54,874 nt of DNA from Actinomycetota bacterium (GTDB lineage: Bacteria > Actinomycetota > Aquicultoria > JACQXZ01). Below are positions 46,316 through 53,852 of this stretch, piece by piece. The DNA is taken from contig JACQXZ010000012.1 of the NCBI GenBank assembly GCA_016208465.1, positions 3,141 through 58,014 on the forward strand, written 5' to 3'. The notes under the pieces were generated by a model, which had not been told where the DNA came from, made no database searches, and was given only the letters and a program-made list of their open reading frames with translations. The translations under genes and the position numbers were made by a program. Position 1 is the first letter of the stretch; every line of letters starts with the position of its first letter.

Positions 46316-46428
46316 ATGTCACAAGTCACAGGTCACAAAGTCACAAGTAGCAAAGGATGGAAAAAGAAGGTTCAAAAGATTGATTGTTTAAAGCTTTCAA
46401 CTTATGACTTAAAACTTATGACTTAAAG
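46316..46428. repeat. Word-repeat hairpin before ndk
   Basis: GTCACAAGTCACAGGTCACA on the left; CAACTTATGACTTAAAACTT on the right, ending at the ndk ribosome site. Confidence 0.7.
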
Positions 46429-46439
46429 GAGGAATTATT

Positions 46440-46853
46440 TTGCAGAAAACTTTTGTAATGATTAAACCGGATGGGGTAAAAAAGAATATAATCGGAGAGG
46501 TAATTAAACGTTTTGAAGCAAAAGGATTAAAAGTTATTGGTTTAAAACTGCTTCAGCTTTCGAAAGAAAAAGCGGAGGAACTTTATTCAATCCATCGCGA
46601 AAGGCCATTTTTTGAGAGTCTGGTTAATTTTGTTACTTCAGGACCAGTGGTAGTTATGGTTTTAACCGGAGATGATGTTGTCAGGATTGTAAGAGAAACA
46701 ATGGGAGCAACTAATCCTAAAGAGGCTGATCCGGGAACAATCAGGGCTGATTTCGCGGAAGAAATTGAAGAGAACATCGTTCATGGTTCCGATTCTGAAG
46801 AAAGCGCTTCAAGAGAAATTCCAATATTTTTTAGCCAGAATGAGTTATGTTAG
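46440..46853 (+). CDS. ndk: Nucleoside diphosphate kinase
   Basis: 137 residues, standard length. Phosphate-accepting His115 in NIVHGSDS, plus KPDGV and the RETMGATNP block. It equalises nucleoside di- and triphosphates. TTG start eight bases after AAAGGAGG. hdrC starts 14 bp later, so ndk may lead the hdr operon. Confidence 0.96.
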   Translation: MQKTFVMIKPDGVKKNIIGEVIKRFEAKGLKVIGLKLLQLSKEKAEELYSIHRERPFFESLVNFVTSGPVVVMVLTGDDVVRIVRETMGATNPKEADPGTIRADFAEEIEENIVHGSDSEESASREIPIFFSQNELC

Positions 46854-46867
46854 TTTAAGGATTAAAA

Positions 46868-47431
46868 TTGAATAAATTAATTGCTCTAAATAACGTTAAC
46901 CAAAAATTTATTCATCAGGTTGAAAGTATAAGCAAACAAAAGGTCTCAAATTGTTATCAGTGCGGAAAATGCACTGCAAGTTGCCCTGCCGATTTTCTGA
47001 TGGATATTTCTCCTAATCAGATAATGCATCTTATTCAGATAGGTCAGAAAGATGAAATTTTAAATTCTGACTCAATATGGGTTTGCTTATCCTGTATTAC
47101 CTGCACTGCCCGTTGTCCCCGTGAGATTGATATTACTTCAGTTTTTAATGCTTTGAGAATCATCTCGAGAAAAGAAAAAAGACCAGTTTCAATAAGAAAC
47201 GTAAAATTATTTTTTGATATTGTTTTAAGTTCAATAAAAAATCAGGGGCGATTGAACGAAGTACCTTTGCTCCTAAAATATAATTTATGGTCAGGAATGT
47301 TATTGAATGATGCTGATTTGGCTCCAAGCCTTCTTGGCAGGGGAAAACTTCATTTTATCAGGAGACACAAAGTAAAGGAAATTAAAGAAATTCGTCAGAT
47401 ATTTAGCAGAAGTAGAATTTCTGATTCATAA
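46868..47431 (+). CDS. hdrC: Heterodisulfide reductase-like subunit C
   Basis: 187 residues with two 4Fe-4S motifs, CYQCGKCTASCP and CLSCITCTARCP. HdrC links HdrA to the catalytic HdrB. TTG start after AAGG. In bacteria without methanogenesis, HdrABC sets accept or donate electrons to thiol-disulfide carriers such as DsrC-like proteins. First gene of the hdrCBA-flox operon. Confidence 0.9.
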   Translation: MNKLIALNNVNQKFIHQVESISKQKVSNCYQCGKCTASCPADFLMDISPNQIMHLIQIGQKDEILNSDSIWVCLSCITCTARCPREIDITSVFNALRIISRKEKRPVSIRNVKLFFDIVLSSIKNQGRLNEVPLLLKYNLWSGMLLNDADLAPSLLGRGKLHFIRRHKVKEIKEIRQIFSRSRISDS

Positions 47432-47749
47432 GTTTCAGCGTGTTGTATTAAGATTATTTCGTAAAAAAGTTGATCGTTTTAGACTAAATTAAAAATAAAA
47501 AATCAAATATCAAAATGACAAATCAAAATTCAAAAATAAGCTTAAAAAGCTGTAAGCTTTTTAAGAAAAACGAAAAAGATAACTAAATAATTAACTTTTC
47601 GCATATTTACTTTGAAAAGCTGGAAATAATTTTTTTATTTTAATATGTATTTTTGATTTTTTATCTTTGATTTTTGATTTATTTTTCATCTTTAAGCTTT
47701 GTTATTTGGAATTTCTAACTGCACTACTTGTTTTACAGAAGGGGATATA
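47432..47749. repeat. Word-repeat hairpins between hdrC and hdrB
   Basis: No gene in 318 bp. TAAAAATAAAAAATCAAATA words (47491) pair with TATTTTTGATTTTTTATC words (47647). Inside is a perfect 11-bp hairpin CTTAAAAAGCT-GTA-AGCTTTTTAAG (47541-47565). It may uncouple hdrC from hdrB expression. Confidence 0.7.
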
Positions 47750-48628
47750 ATGTCTCAATACGCATATTATCCGGGTTGCTCGCTTGAAGGCACAGGGATT
47801 GAATTTGACCAGTCAAGTCGGGCAATCGCGAAAGCTCTGGGAATTAAATTGAAAGAACTTCCAGACTGGAATTGTTGCGGCGCCTCACAGATGCATAAGA
47901 TAGATCCAGTTTTGGCGGTTGCTGTTCCAGCGAGGAATTTAGCCATGGCTGAAAAATTAAAACTGGACATTACTGCGCCTTGTCCTGCTTGTTCAATTCG
48001 TTTAAAAACCGCAAACTATAAGATGGAGCGAGATGAAAAGCTTAAAGAAAAAGTTAATAGTCTGCTCCCCCATCCTTACAACCTGACTGTTAAAGCTCAG
48101 TCTTTTTTAGAAACAGTTTATAAAGAAAATTCAGCAGAGCGTATTCGTGAAATTAAAAAATATTCTCTTGATAAATTTAAAATCGCACCCTATTATGGAT
48201 GTTTAGTGGTAAGACCAAAGGAGATAGCTCAATTTGATGATGACGAGAATCCAACTTCAATGGATGAGTTATTGGCTGCTTGCGGAGCTGAAATAATTGA
48301 TTATCCTTTCAAAACAGAATGCTGTGGCGCTTCATATGGTTTAACTAAAAAAGAAATGGTTTTAAAATTAACGGCTGATTTGCTTGAGCAGGCTGTTAAG
48401 CGGGGAGCAAATGCGGTTGCAGTTGCCTGTCCGTTATGTCATCAGAATCTTGATGTAAGACAGAAACAAATTAATTCCAAATTAAAAATGAATTTAAATA
48501 TTCCTGTTTATTATTTTACAGAATTAATCGGACTCGCTCTTGGTTTTAATGTTAAAAGATTAGGTATTGATAAGCACGGTGTTAGTTCTGTTCGGCAGGT
48601 GGAAAGATTGTTAGGTTATAAGTTGTAA
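47750..48628 (+). CDS. hdrB: Heterodisulfide reductase-like subunit B
   Basis: 292 residues with two CCG domains: NCCGAS with CPACS, and ECCGASYG with CPLCH. In HdrB these hold the two noncubane 4Fe-4S clusters that reduce disulfides. ATG 47750 chosen: GAAGGGG lies eight bases upstream, and MSQYAYYPGCSLEG is the normal N-terminus. The DUF559 mini-element separates it from hdrA. Confidence 0.92.
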   Translation: MSQYAYYPGCSLEGTGIEFDQSSRAIAKALGIKLKELPDWNCCGASQMHKIDPVLAVAVPARNLAMAEKLKLDITAPCPACSIRLKTANYKMERDEKLKEKVNSLLPHPYNLTVKAQSFLETVYKENSAERIREIKKYSLDKFKIAPYYGCLVVRPKEIAQFDDDENPTSMDELLAACGAEIIDYPFKTECCGASYGLTKKEMVLKLTADLLEQAVKRGANAVAVACPLCHQNLDVRQKQINSKLKMNLNIPVYYFTELIGLALGFNVKRLGIDKHGVSSVRQVERLLGYKL

Positions 48629-48655
48629 GGTCACAAGGATACAAGTCACAAGTAA

Positions 48656-48663
48656 ATAAATTT
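48656..48663. repeat. Target-site duplication, left copy
   Basis: ATAAATTT, identical to 49153-49160, directly abutting the GGTTCTTTCTCA end of the mini-element. Confidence 0.8.
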
Positions 48664-48696
48664 GGTTCTTTCTCAAATCGAGTGGGTAATGCGTTA

Positions 48697-48731
48697 AATC
48701 CTCCCCTTAACAAGGGGAGGAAAGGAGGGGT
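48697..48731. repeat. Inner left palindrome of the mini-element
   Basis: CTCCCCTT-AACA-AGGGGAGG followed by AAAGGAGGGG. The last part lies six bases before an in-frame ATA at 48737 and would serve as a ribosome site for the nuclease gene. Confidence 0.8.
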
Positions 48732-48781
48732 TTACGATAAAGGTATTTAATAAAACAGAGCAAAAAATAAAGAGAAAGACA

Positions 48782-49117
48782 TTGAGGAATAATATGCCTC
48801 TGGCAGAGGTCATCTTATGGAGCAGATTAAAAAGCAGACAACTTGGAGGCTATAAATTCAGGAGACAATATAGCGTTGAATATTTTGTGATAGATTTTTA
48901 TTGTCCTGAGTTAAAATTAGCCATAGAAGTTGATGGGGATTCCCACTATACAGAAAAAGCAGGTTCATCAGATAAGGATAGACAAATTAAGATTGAAAGT
49001 TTTGGCATTAAGATTTTGAGATTTAATAATAAGGAGATATATAAAAATTTAGATGGGGTATTATTAAAAATATTGGAACAGATTAAACAAATAACCACCC
49101 CTGCCCCTCCTTGCTAA
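48782..49117 (+). CDS. DUF559/Vsr-like endonuclease
   Basis: 111 residues from TTG 48782. AEVILWSRLKSRQLGGYKFRRQ and VIDFYCPELKLAIEVDGDSHY are the DUF559 core, a Vsr-like nuclease fold with Asp and Glu-x-Asp at the metal site. The family usually has about 15 more N-terminal residues; here they are present in frame (VFNKTEQKIKRKT) but begin at ATA 48737, six bases after GGAGGGG, where ATG would be expected. The last residues (TTPAPPC) and the stop are encoded by the right inverted repeat. Role unknown; it may act on the element's ends. Confidence 0.8.
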   Translation: MRNNMPLAEVILWSRLKSRQLGGYKFRRQYSVEYFVIDFYCPELKLAIEVDGDSHYTEKAGSSDKDRQIKIESFGIKILRFNNKEIYKNLDGVLLKILEQIKQITTPAPPC

Positions 49118-49130
49118 GGAGGGGATTTAC
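49095..49130. repeat. Inner right palindrome of the mini-element
   Basis: CCACCCCTGCC, then CCCTCCTT-GCT-AAGGAGGGG. Inverted relative to the left copy and related to the units inside folC, hsdM and the HMA gene. Confidence 0.8.
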
Positions 49131-49152
49131 CCGCTCGGAATGAGAAAGAACC

Positions 49153-49160
49153 ATAAATTT
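49153..49160. repeat. Target-site duplication, right copy
   Basis: ATAAATTT, directly after the GAACC end of the mini-element. Confidence 0.8.
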
Positions 49161-49251
49161 TAACTTACAACCTGTGACTTTTATGTGAGTCAATTTGACA
49201 ATAAAGTTTCTTTTATAAAGAATAAATATTTTTAAAGTAAAGGGATATGTA

Positions 49252-51225
49252 ATGCGAATAGGATTTTTTATCTGTCATTGTGGAAGTAATATCGCAGGCA
49301 CTGTTGATGTTGTCCAAGTGGCTGAATACGTATCGAAATTACCTAATGTTGTTCATTCGGTTCATTTAATGTATACCTGCTCTCAGCCCGGGCAAAAAGA
49401 AATTGTTGATGCGATAAAAGAAAAAAGATTAACCCGTATTGTAATCGCGGCTTGTTCTCCTAAGATGCATGAAGTAACTTTCAGGAGGGCAATCGAGCGG
49501 ACCGGTCTTAATCCCTATCTCTTTGAAATGGCAAATATACGCGAGCATTGTTCATGGATTCATGATGACAGAGAACTGGCAACCCAAAAAGCAATTGAAC
49601 TGGTTGAGATGACTATAGCTAAAGTTGCCAGACACGAATCTCTTTTTAGCAATAAGGTAGATGTAAATAAAAAAGTTTTAATTATCGGAGGAGGAATAGC
49701 AGGAATTCAGGCGGCTCTTGATATGGCTGACGGAGGATTTGAGGTAGTATTGGTTGAGCGGGAGCCAACAATTGGCGGTAAAATGGCTCAGCTTGATAAC
49801 ACTTTTCCGACAATTGACTGTTCTTCCTGTATTTTAACTCCAAAAATGGTAGATGCCGGTCAGCATGAAAAAATTAAATTAATTACCTACGCTGAAATTG
49901 AAAGTGTGTCAGGATACGTCGGAAACTTCGAAGTAAAAGTTCATAAAAAACCGCCTTATGTTAATTATGAAAAATGTATTGGATGCGGGATTTGTGAACG
50001 TAAATGTCCGGCTAAGGCGCCCAATAGATTTAATCTTGGGATAGGCGAAGGAAAAGCAATTTACATTCCATTCCCTCAAGCAGTTCCAAAAGTTGCGACA
50101 ATTACAAAAGAACATTGCATTTATTTTAAATCTTTAGCGGAAGGCAAACTAAACAGATGCAAGATATGCCAGAAAGTTTGTCATGTAAGCGCAGTTGATT
50201 TTGAGATTAAAGATGAATATATAAACGAGAAAGTTGGGGCGATTATTACAGCAGTTGGATTTGATCTTTTCAACCATTCAGTTTATCAGGAATATGGAGG
50301 CGGGCGTTACCCGGATGTAATCAGCTCACTTCAGTATGAACGGCTTCTTTCTGCATCGGGTCCAACAGAGGGAAAAATTAAAAGGCCATCGGACGGAAAG
50401 GAACCTGAAACAGTAGTTTTTATTAGTTGTGTTGGTTCGCGGGATGATTCTGTTGGGCGTCCCTATTGCTCAGGTATTTGTTGTATGTATATGGCAAAAC
50501 AGGCAATTTTAACTAAGGATCATCTTCCTGAGTCAAAAACATTTATTTTTTATATAGATATAAGAGCGGGTAGTAAAGCTTATGAAGAATTTGTTAAACG
50601 GGCGCAGGTTGAAGCAGGCGCTCAATATATTCGGGGAAGAGTGGCAAAGATATATCCTGAAAATGGCGGATTAATAGTTCGGGGAGTGGATACTTTATTA
50701 GGCCAACAGGTTGAAGTGATGGCTGATTTGGTTGTTCTTGCAAATGGTGTTATCTCGTCCAGAGGTTCAAACGAACTTGCTCAGAAACTTCGAATTCCTT
50801 ATGACCAGTATGGATTTTTAAGCGAAGGACATCCAAAGTTAAAACCGGTTGAGACAAACACAGCAGGAATTTTTTTAGCAGGCGCTTGTCAGGGACCCAA
50901 GGATATTCCTTCTTCGGTTGCGCAGGGATCGGCTACAGCAGGAAAAGTTCAGGGATTGCTTTCTAAAGATCAGCTCGAAACCAGTCCATTGGTTGCTTTA
51001 GTTGAATGCAGCCGCTGTATTGGTTGTTTTAAGTGTTTAAAAGTATGTCCTTATAATGCTATAGAAAGAATAACTTTAAAAGATGGTTCTTTAGTGGCGA
51101 GCGTTATTCCAACGGTTTGTCAGGGATGTGGTCTTTGTGTGGCAACCTGTCCATCAGCATCAATAACACTTAAAGGGTTTACCGACGATCAGTTAATCGC
51201 TGAAGTGGAAGCGTTGTGTCGGTGA
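49252..51225 (+). CDS. hdrA: Heterodisulfide reductase-like subunit A
   Basis: 657 residues. N-terminal domain MRIGFFICHCGSNIAG, FAD-binding LIIGGGIAGIQAALDMA (from about 144), the cluster-binding block DCSSCILTPKM, a 4Fe-4S motif CIGCGICERKCP, and two C-terminal ferredoxin motifs (CIGCFKCLKVCP, CQGCGLCVATCP). The FAD in HdrA is the site of flavin-based electron bifurcation. The upstream gap carries the mini-element and a CTGTGAC word. Confidence 0.95.
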   Translation: MRIGFFICHCGSNIAGTVDVVQVAEYVSKLPNVVHSVHLMYTCSQPGQKEIVDAIKEKRLTRIVIAACSPKMHEVTFRRAIERTGLNPYLFEMANIREHCSWIHDDRELATQKAIELVEMTIAKVARHESLFSNKVDVNKKVLIIGGGIAGIQAALDMADGGFEVVLVEREPTIGGKMAQLDNTFPTIDCSSCILTPKMVDAGQHEKIKLITYAEIESVSGYVGNFEVKVHKKPPYVNYEKCIGCGICERKCPAKAPNRFNLGIGEGKAIYIPFPQAVPKVATITKEHCIYFKSLAEGKLNRCKICQKVCHVSAVDFEIKDEYINEKVGAIITAVGFDLFNHSVYQEYGGGRYPDVISSLQYERLLSASGPTEGKIKRPSDGKEPETVVFISCVGSRDDSVGRPYCSGICCMYMAKQAILTKDHLPESKTFIFYIDIRAGSKAYEEFVKRAQVEAGAQYIRGRVAKIYPENGGLIVRGVDTLLGQQVEVMADLVVLANGVISSRGSNELAQKLRIPYDQYGFLSEGHPKLKPVETNTAGIFLAGACQGPKDIPSSVAQGSATAGKVQGLLSKDQLETSPLVALVECSRCIGCFKCLKVCPYNAIERITLKDGSLVASVIPTVCQGCGLCVATCPSASITLKGFTDDQLIAEVEALCR

Positions 51226-51316
51226 TAGGTAAGAGGCTAGAGGCAATAGGCAAGAATTTTAACCCATGGCCCCTAGCTCGTATTAAAGTTATGAAAGGAA
51301 AAGTTTTAATATAAAA

Positions 51317-51757
51317 ATGTCAGATATTCAGAAAGATATTCAAAACAATGATTCCAATATTAAAATTATTGCTTTTTTGTGCAACTGGTGTTCTTACGGT
51401 GGCGCTGATACGGCCGGAACAAGTCGTCTCAAACAGCCGTCTGAAGTAAGAATCATCAGGATTCCGTGCACCGGCAGAGTGAACCCGCTTTTTCCTATGA
51501 AGGCATTTATCGATGGCGCTGACGGTGTTCTTATTTCTGGTTGTCACCCCAACGATTGTCATTATATTGAAGGAAATTTTTACGCGCGGAGAAGACTAGA
51601 AGTATTAAAATATTTTATCGACTTTATGGGAATAGAAAAGGAACGTTTCGATTATCAATGGGTTTCAGCTTCAGAGGGCCAAAGATGGCAGCAGTTAATT
51701 ATAGATTTTGTTGAACGGATTAAAAAACTGGGACCGATTGGGAAGTGTGAGACGTAG
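51317..51757 (+). CDS. floxD: MvhD/FloxD iron-sulfur electron-transfer subunit
   Basis: 146 residues of the MvhD family: FLCNWCSYGGAD, IPCTGRVNP and SGCHPNDCHY supply the cysteines for a 2Fe-2S cluster. MvhD/FloxD passes electrons from the electron-donor module to HdrA. Here the donor genes downstream are Flox type, not hydrogenase. Gap to hdrA holds GGCTAGAGGCAATAGG words. Confidence 0.92.
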   Translation: MSDIQKDIQNNDSNIKIIAFLCNWCSYGGADTAGTSRLKQPSEVRIIRIPCTGRVNPLFPMKAFIDGADGVLISGCHPNDCHYIEGNFYARRRLEVLKYFIDFMGIEKERFDYQWVSASEGQRWQQLIIDFVERIKKLGPIGKCET

Positions 51758-51822
51758 CGTTGGGGCTTGTCCCCAACGAAGGAAGTTAGGAAGATGAGAA
51801 GGTAGGAAGATAGGAGAACAAG

Positions 51823-52791
51823 ATGGATCGCCTTGATATATTAAAAGAAAAAGTAAAAGAGATTCTGCCAGAAGTTGATTTTGTAATTGGTTATAGTAAA
51901 GGTTTTGATATTCTGCATCCGTCTCCTTATTTTGTCAGTGAAGAAAGGCAAATTAGAAATTTAATCTGGGATGAATTTTGCATAAATAATTTCGCGAATT
52001 ATCTGCCTCCCCCAAAAAGAGTTCCTAATGGCTTGTTTAAACAGGATGAAAAAATTGGTCTGGTGGTGAAAGGCTGTGATTCCCGTTCAATTATTCAGCT
52101 TTTGCAGGAGGAAATAATTTTCCGTGATACTTTTATAATTCTTGGAATGCCCTGTGAGATGAAAATAGATTTAAAAAAGTTAAGAGAAAAGATTGATATA
52201 GATTATATTCAGTCATTTAATGTTTCAGGCGATAAAGCTGAGGTTAAAACTTTACTTGAAAAGAAAACAATTAATCTGGATGAAATTCTTTATGATAAAT
52301 GCCTTTATTGTAAATATCCCAATCCTTTGATTTATGATTATTTAATCGGGGATAAAGTCAACCCTCGGTCACGTGAAGGGTTTTACAAAGATGTTGACGA
52401 GTTTGAAATGATCTCAAATGAAGAAAAGATTAGTTGCTGGGAAAAAGAGTTTGACAGATGCATCAGGTGCTATGCCTGTCGGGAAGCTTGTCCCAATTGT
52501 TATTGTCAATATCAGTGTATTGCTCAGACAAGAAGACCTCATTGGATAAGTCAAAGCACTGAGACAATTGATAAAAAATTTTTTCAGATGTTTCGGGCTT
52601 TTCATAATGCGGGACGCTGTACTGATTGCGGAGAGTGCGACAGAGTTTGTCCGGTTGGAATACCAATCAGTAAGATTATGAAAAAATTAACCAAAGAAGT
52701 TTTAAGATTGTTTAATTATGAGGCAGGAGTGGATGAAAAATTAATTCCTCCTCTTATGACGTATAAAAGAGAAGAAGATAATATTGGGTAG
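51823..52791 (+). CDS. floxC: FloxC-like iron-sulfur protein
   Basis: 322 residues. The N-terminal half carries GLVVKGCDSRSI and LGMPCE as in F420-hydrogenase beta-like and related subunits, then CLYCKYP. Two ferredoxin-type motifs follow: CIRCYACREACPNCYC and CTDCGECDRVCP. Gene order and the partners make it the Flox C subunit of an NAD(P)H-oxidising complex (inference from the known hdr-flox cluster). ATG after a GGAAG-rich word block. Confidence 0.82.
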   Translation: MDRLDILKEKVKEILPEVDFVIGYSKGFDILHPSPYFVSEERQIRNLIWDEFCINNFANYLPPPKRVPNGLFKQDEKIGLVVKGCDSRSIIQLLQEEIIFRDTFIILGMPCEMKIDLKKLREKIDIDYIQSFNVSGDKAEVKTLLEKKTINLDEILYDKCLYCKYPNPLIYDYLIGDKVNPRSREGFYKDVDEFEMISNEEKISCWEKEFDRCIRCYACREACPNCYCQYQCIAQTRRPHWISQSTETIDKKFFQMFRAFHNAGRCTDCGECDRVCPVGIPISKIMKKLTKEVLRLFNYEAGVDEKLIPPLMTYKREEDNIG

Positions 52792-52817
52792 GCACCTGAA
52801 TTTATTGCGAGGATAAA

Positions 52818-53852
52818 ATGATCAAAAAGATTCCATTAAATAAAGTTAAAAATTTATTAGATGATTTAAGCGGAGATTATAAGGTTTTTGCGCCGGTTAA
52901 AAACGGCAGAAGCATTATCTTCGATGAATATAGAAGCGATAAAGAAGTAAACCTTGAAAAATTTTCTGTTACTTCAATTAAAGAAGCGCTTTTCCCGTCT
53001 CACGAAGCAATGATAAAATATGATTACAAGAAGGATCCGTCTGATTTAAGTAAAACATCTTTGTCTCTTAAGTCTGAAGTTAATTTTGATAAAACGGTTA
53101 TTTTTGGAGTTCATCCCTGTGATGCGCGTGGATTTTTTACCTTTGACAAAGTTTATGCCGGCAATGGTTACAGGGATGTTTATTACAAAACCAAAAGAGA
53201 TGCCACAGCAATTGTTGCCATTACCTGCGCTAATCCACTGGCAACATGTTTTTGTACCACTGTTGGCGGCTCTCCGGCCGATTCAGAAGGAACAGATGTT
53301 TTGCTTACTAAAGTTGATGAATTTTATTATGCTGAAAGTTATTCGGAAAAAGGAGAACTACTGCTTAAGAATTCAAATTTCTCATCCCCCCAAGGAGGGG
53401 TCGATAACGAGCAGGTTCTAAAAATAAAAGAAGAAGCTGTTCAAAAGTTAGATAAAAATTTTTCCACTGAAGGCATTGAGAATAAACTGCTAAAAATATT
53501 TTCTGATTCCGACTACTGGAAAAACGCGACAAGTAAATGCTTAAGCTGTGGAATTTGCACTTATGTTTGTCCAACTTGTTATTGTTTTAATATTACCGAC
53601 GAAGGCGTTATGGGCCGCGGGGAAAGAATTAGAAGCTGGGATTCCTGTATGTTTCCTCTTTTTACTCTTGAGGCGAGCGGACATAATCCACGCGCCCGGA
53701 AATTTGAGCGTTATCGGAATCGAATCAACCATAAATTTAGTTATCTGGTAATTCGCAATAATATAATCGGATGTGTTGGCTGTGGACGTTGCATCAGGCA
53801 TTGTCCTGTTTCGCTGGATATTAGAGAGGTTGTTAAAGGAGTGATTGATTAA
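52818..53852 (+). CDS. floxB: FloxB-like iron-sulfur protein (sulfhydrogenase beta / AsrA type)
   Basis: 344 residues. VIFGVHPCDARGF and ITCANPLATCFC in the N-terminal half, and CLSCGICTYVCPTCYC plus CVGCGRCIRHCP at the C-terminus, as in sulfhydrogenase beta and anaerobic sulfite reductase A subunits. A short stretch near 189-195 (SSPQGGV) is encoded by a G/C-run unit. The next gene begins at the base after its stop codon. Confidence 0.85.
   Translation: MIKKIPLNKVKNLLDDLSGDYKVFAPVKNGRSIIFDEYRSDKEVNLEKFSVTSIKEALFPSHEAMIKYDYKKDPSDLSKTSLSLKSEVNFDKTVIFGVHPCDARGFFTFDKVYAGNGYRDVYYKTKRDATAIVAITCANPLATCFCTTVGGSPADSEGTDVLLTKVDEFYYAESYSEKGELLLKNSNFSSPQGGVDNEQVLKIKEEAVQKLDKNFSTEGIENKLLKIFSDSDYWKNATSKCLSCGICTYVCPTCYCFNITDEGVMGRGERIRSWDSCMFPLFTLEASGHNPRARKFERYRNRINHKFSYLVIRNNIIGCVGCGRCIRHCPVSLDIREVVKGVID
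53383..53403. repeat. Short G/C-run unit inside floxB
   Basis: CATCCCCCCAAGGAGGGGTCG, a shortened member of the palindrome family, in frame. Confidence 0.6.

Larger units (their letters stand above)
48664..49152. mobile_element. DUF559-encoding mini-element with terminal inverted repeats
   Basis: 489 bp. Left end GGTTCTTTCTCA-AAT-CGAGTGGGTAA; the right end, inverted, reads GGTTCTTTCTCA-TTC-CGAGCGGGTAA. Both continue into AAATCC and a CTCC-AAGG-type palindrome, so the inverted repeat is about 50 bp, imperfect inside. A perfect 8-bp duplication ATAAATTT flanks it. It sits in the loop of an older GTCACAAG/CTTGTGAC word hairpin between hdrB and hdrA. Its only gene is a DUF559/Vsr-like nuclease. 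Confidence 0.8.

Noticed and set aside
32096-46428. Short regular words suggesting a CRISPR array
   Set aside because: The units are degenerate, unspaced and paired as inverted arms; there are no equal spacers and no cas genes.
53541-53801. Minus-strand open frame over floxB, and similar antisense frames over hdr, hsd and cop genes
   Set aside because: Shadows of well-supported iron-sulfur and enzyme genes; no ribosome sites or family motifs.
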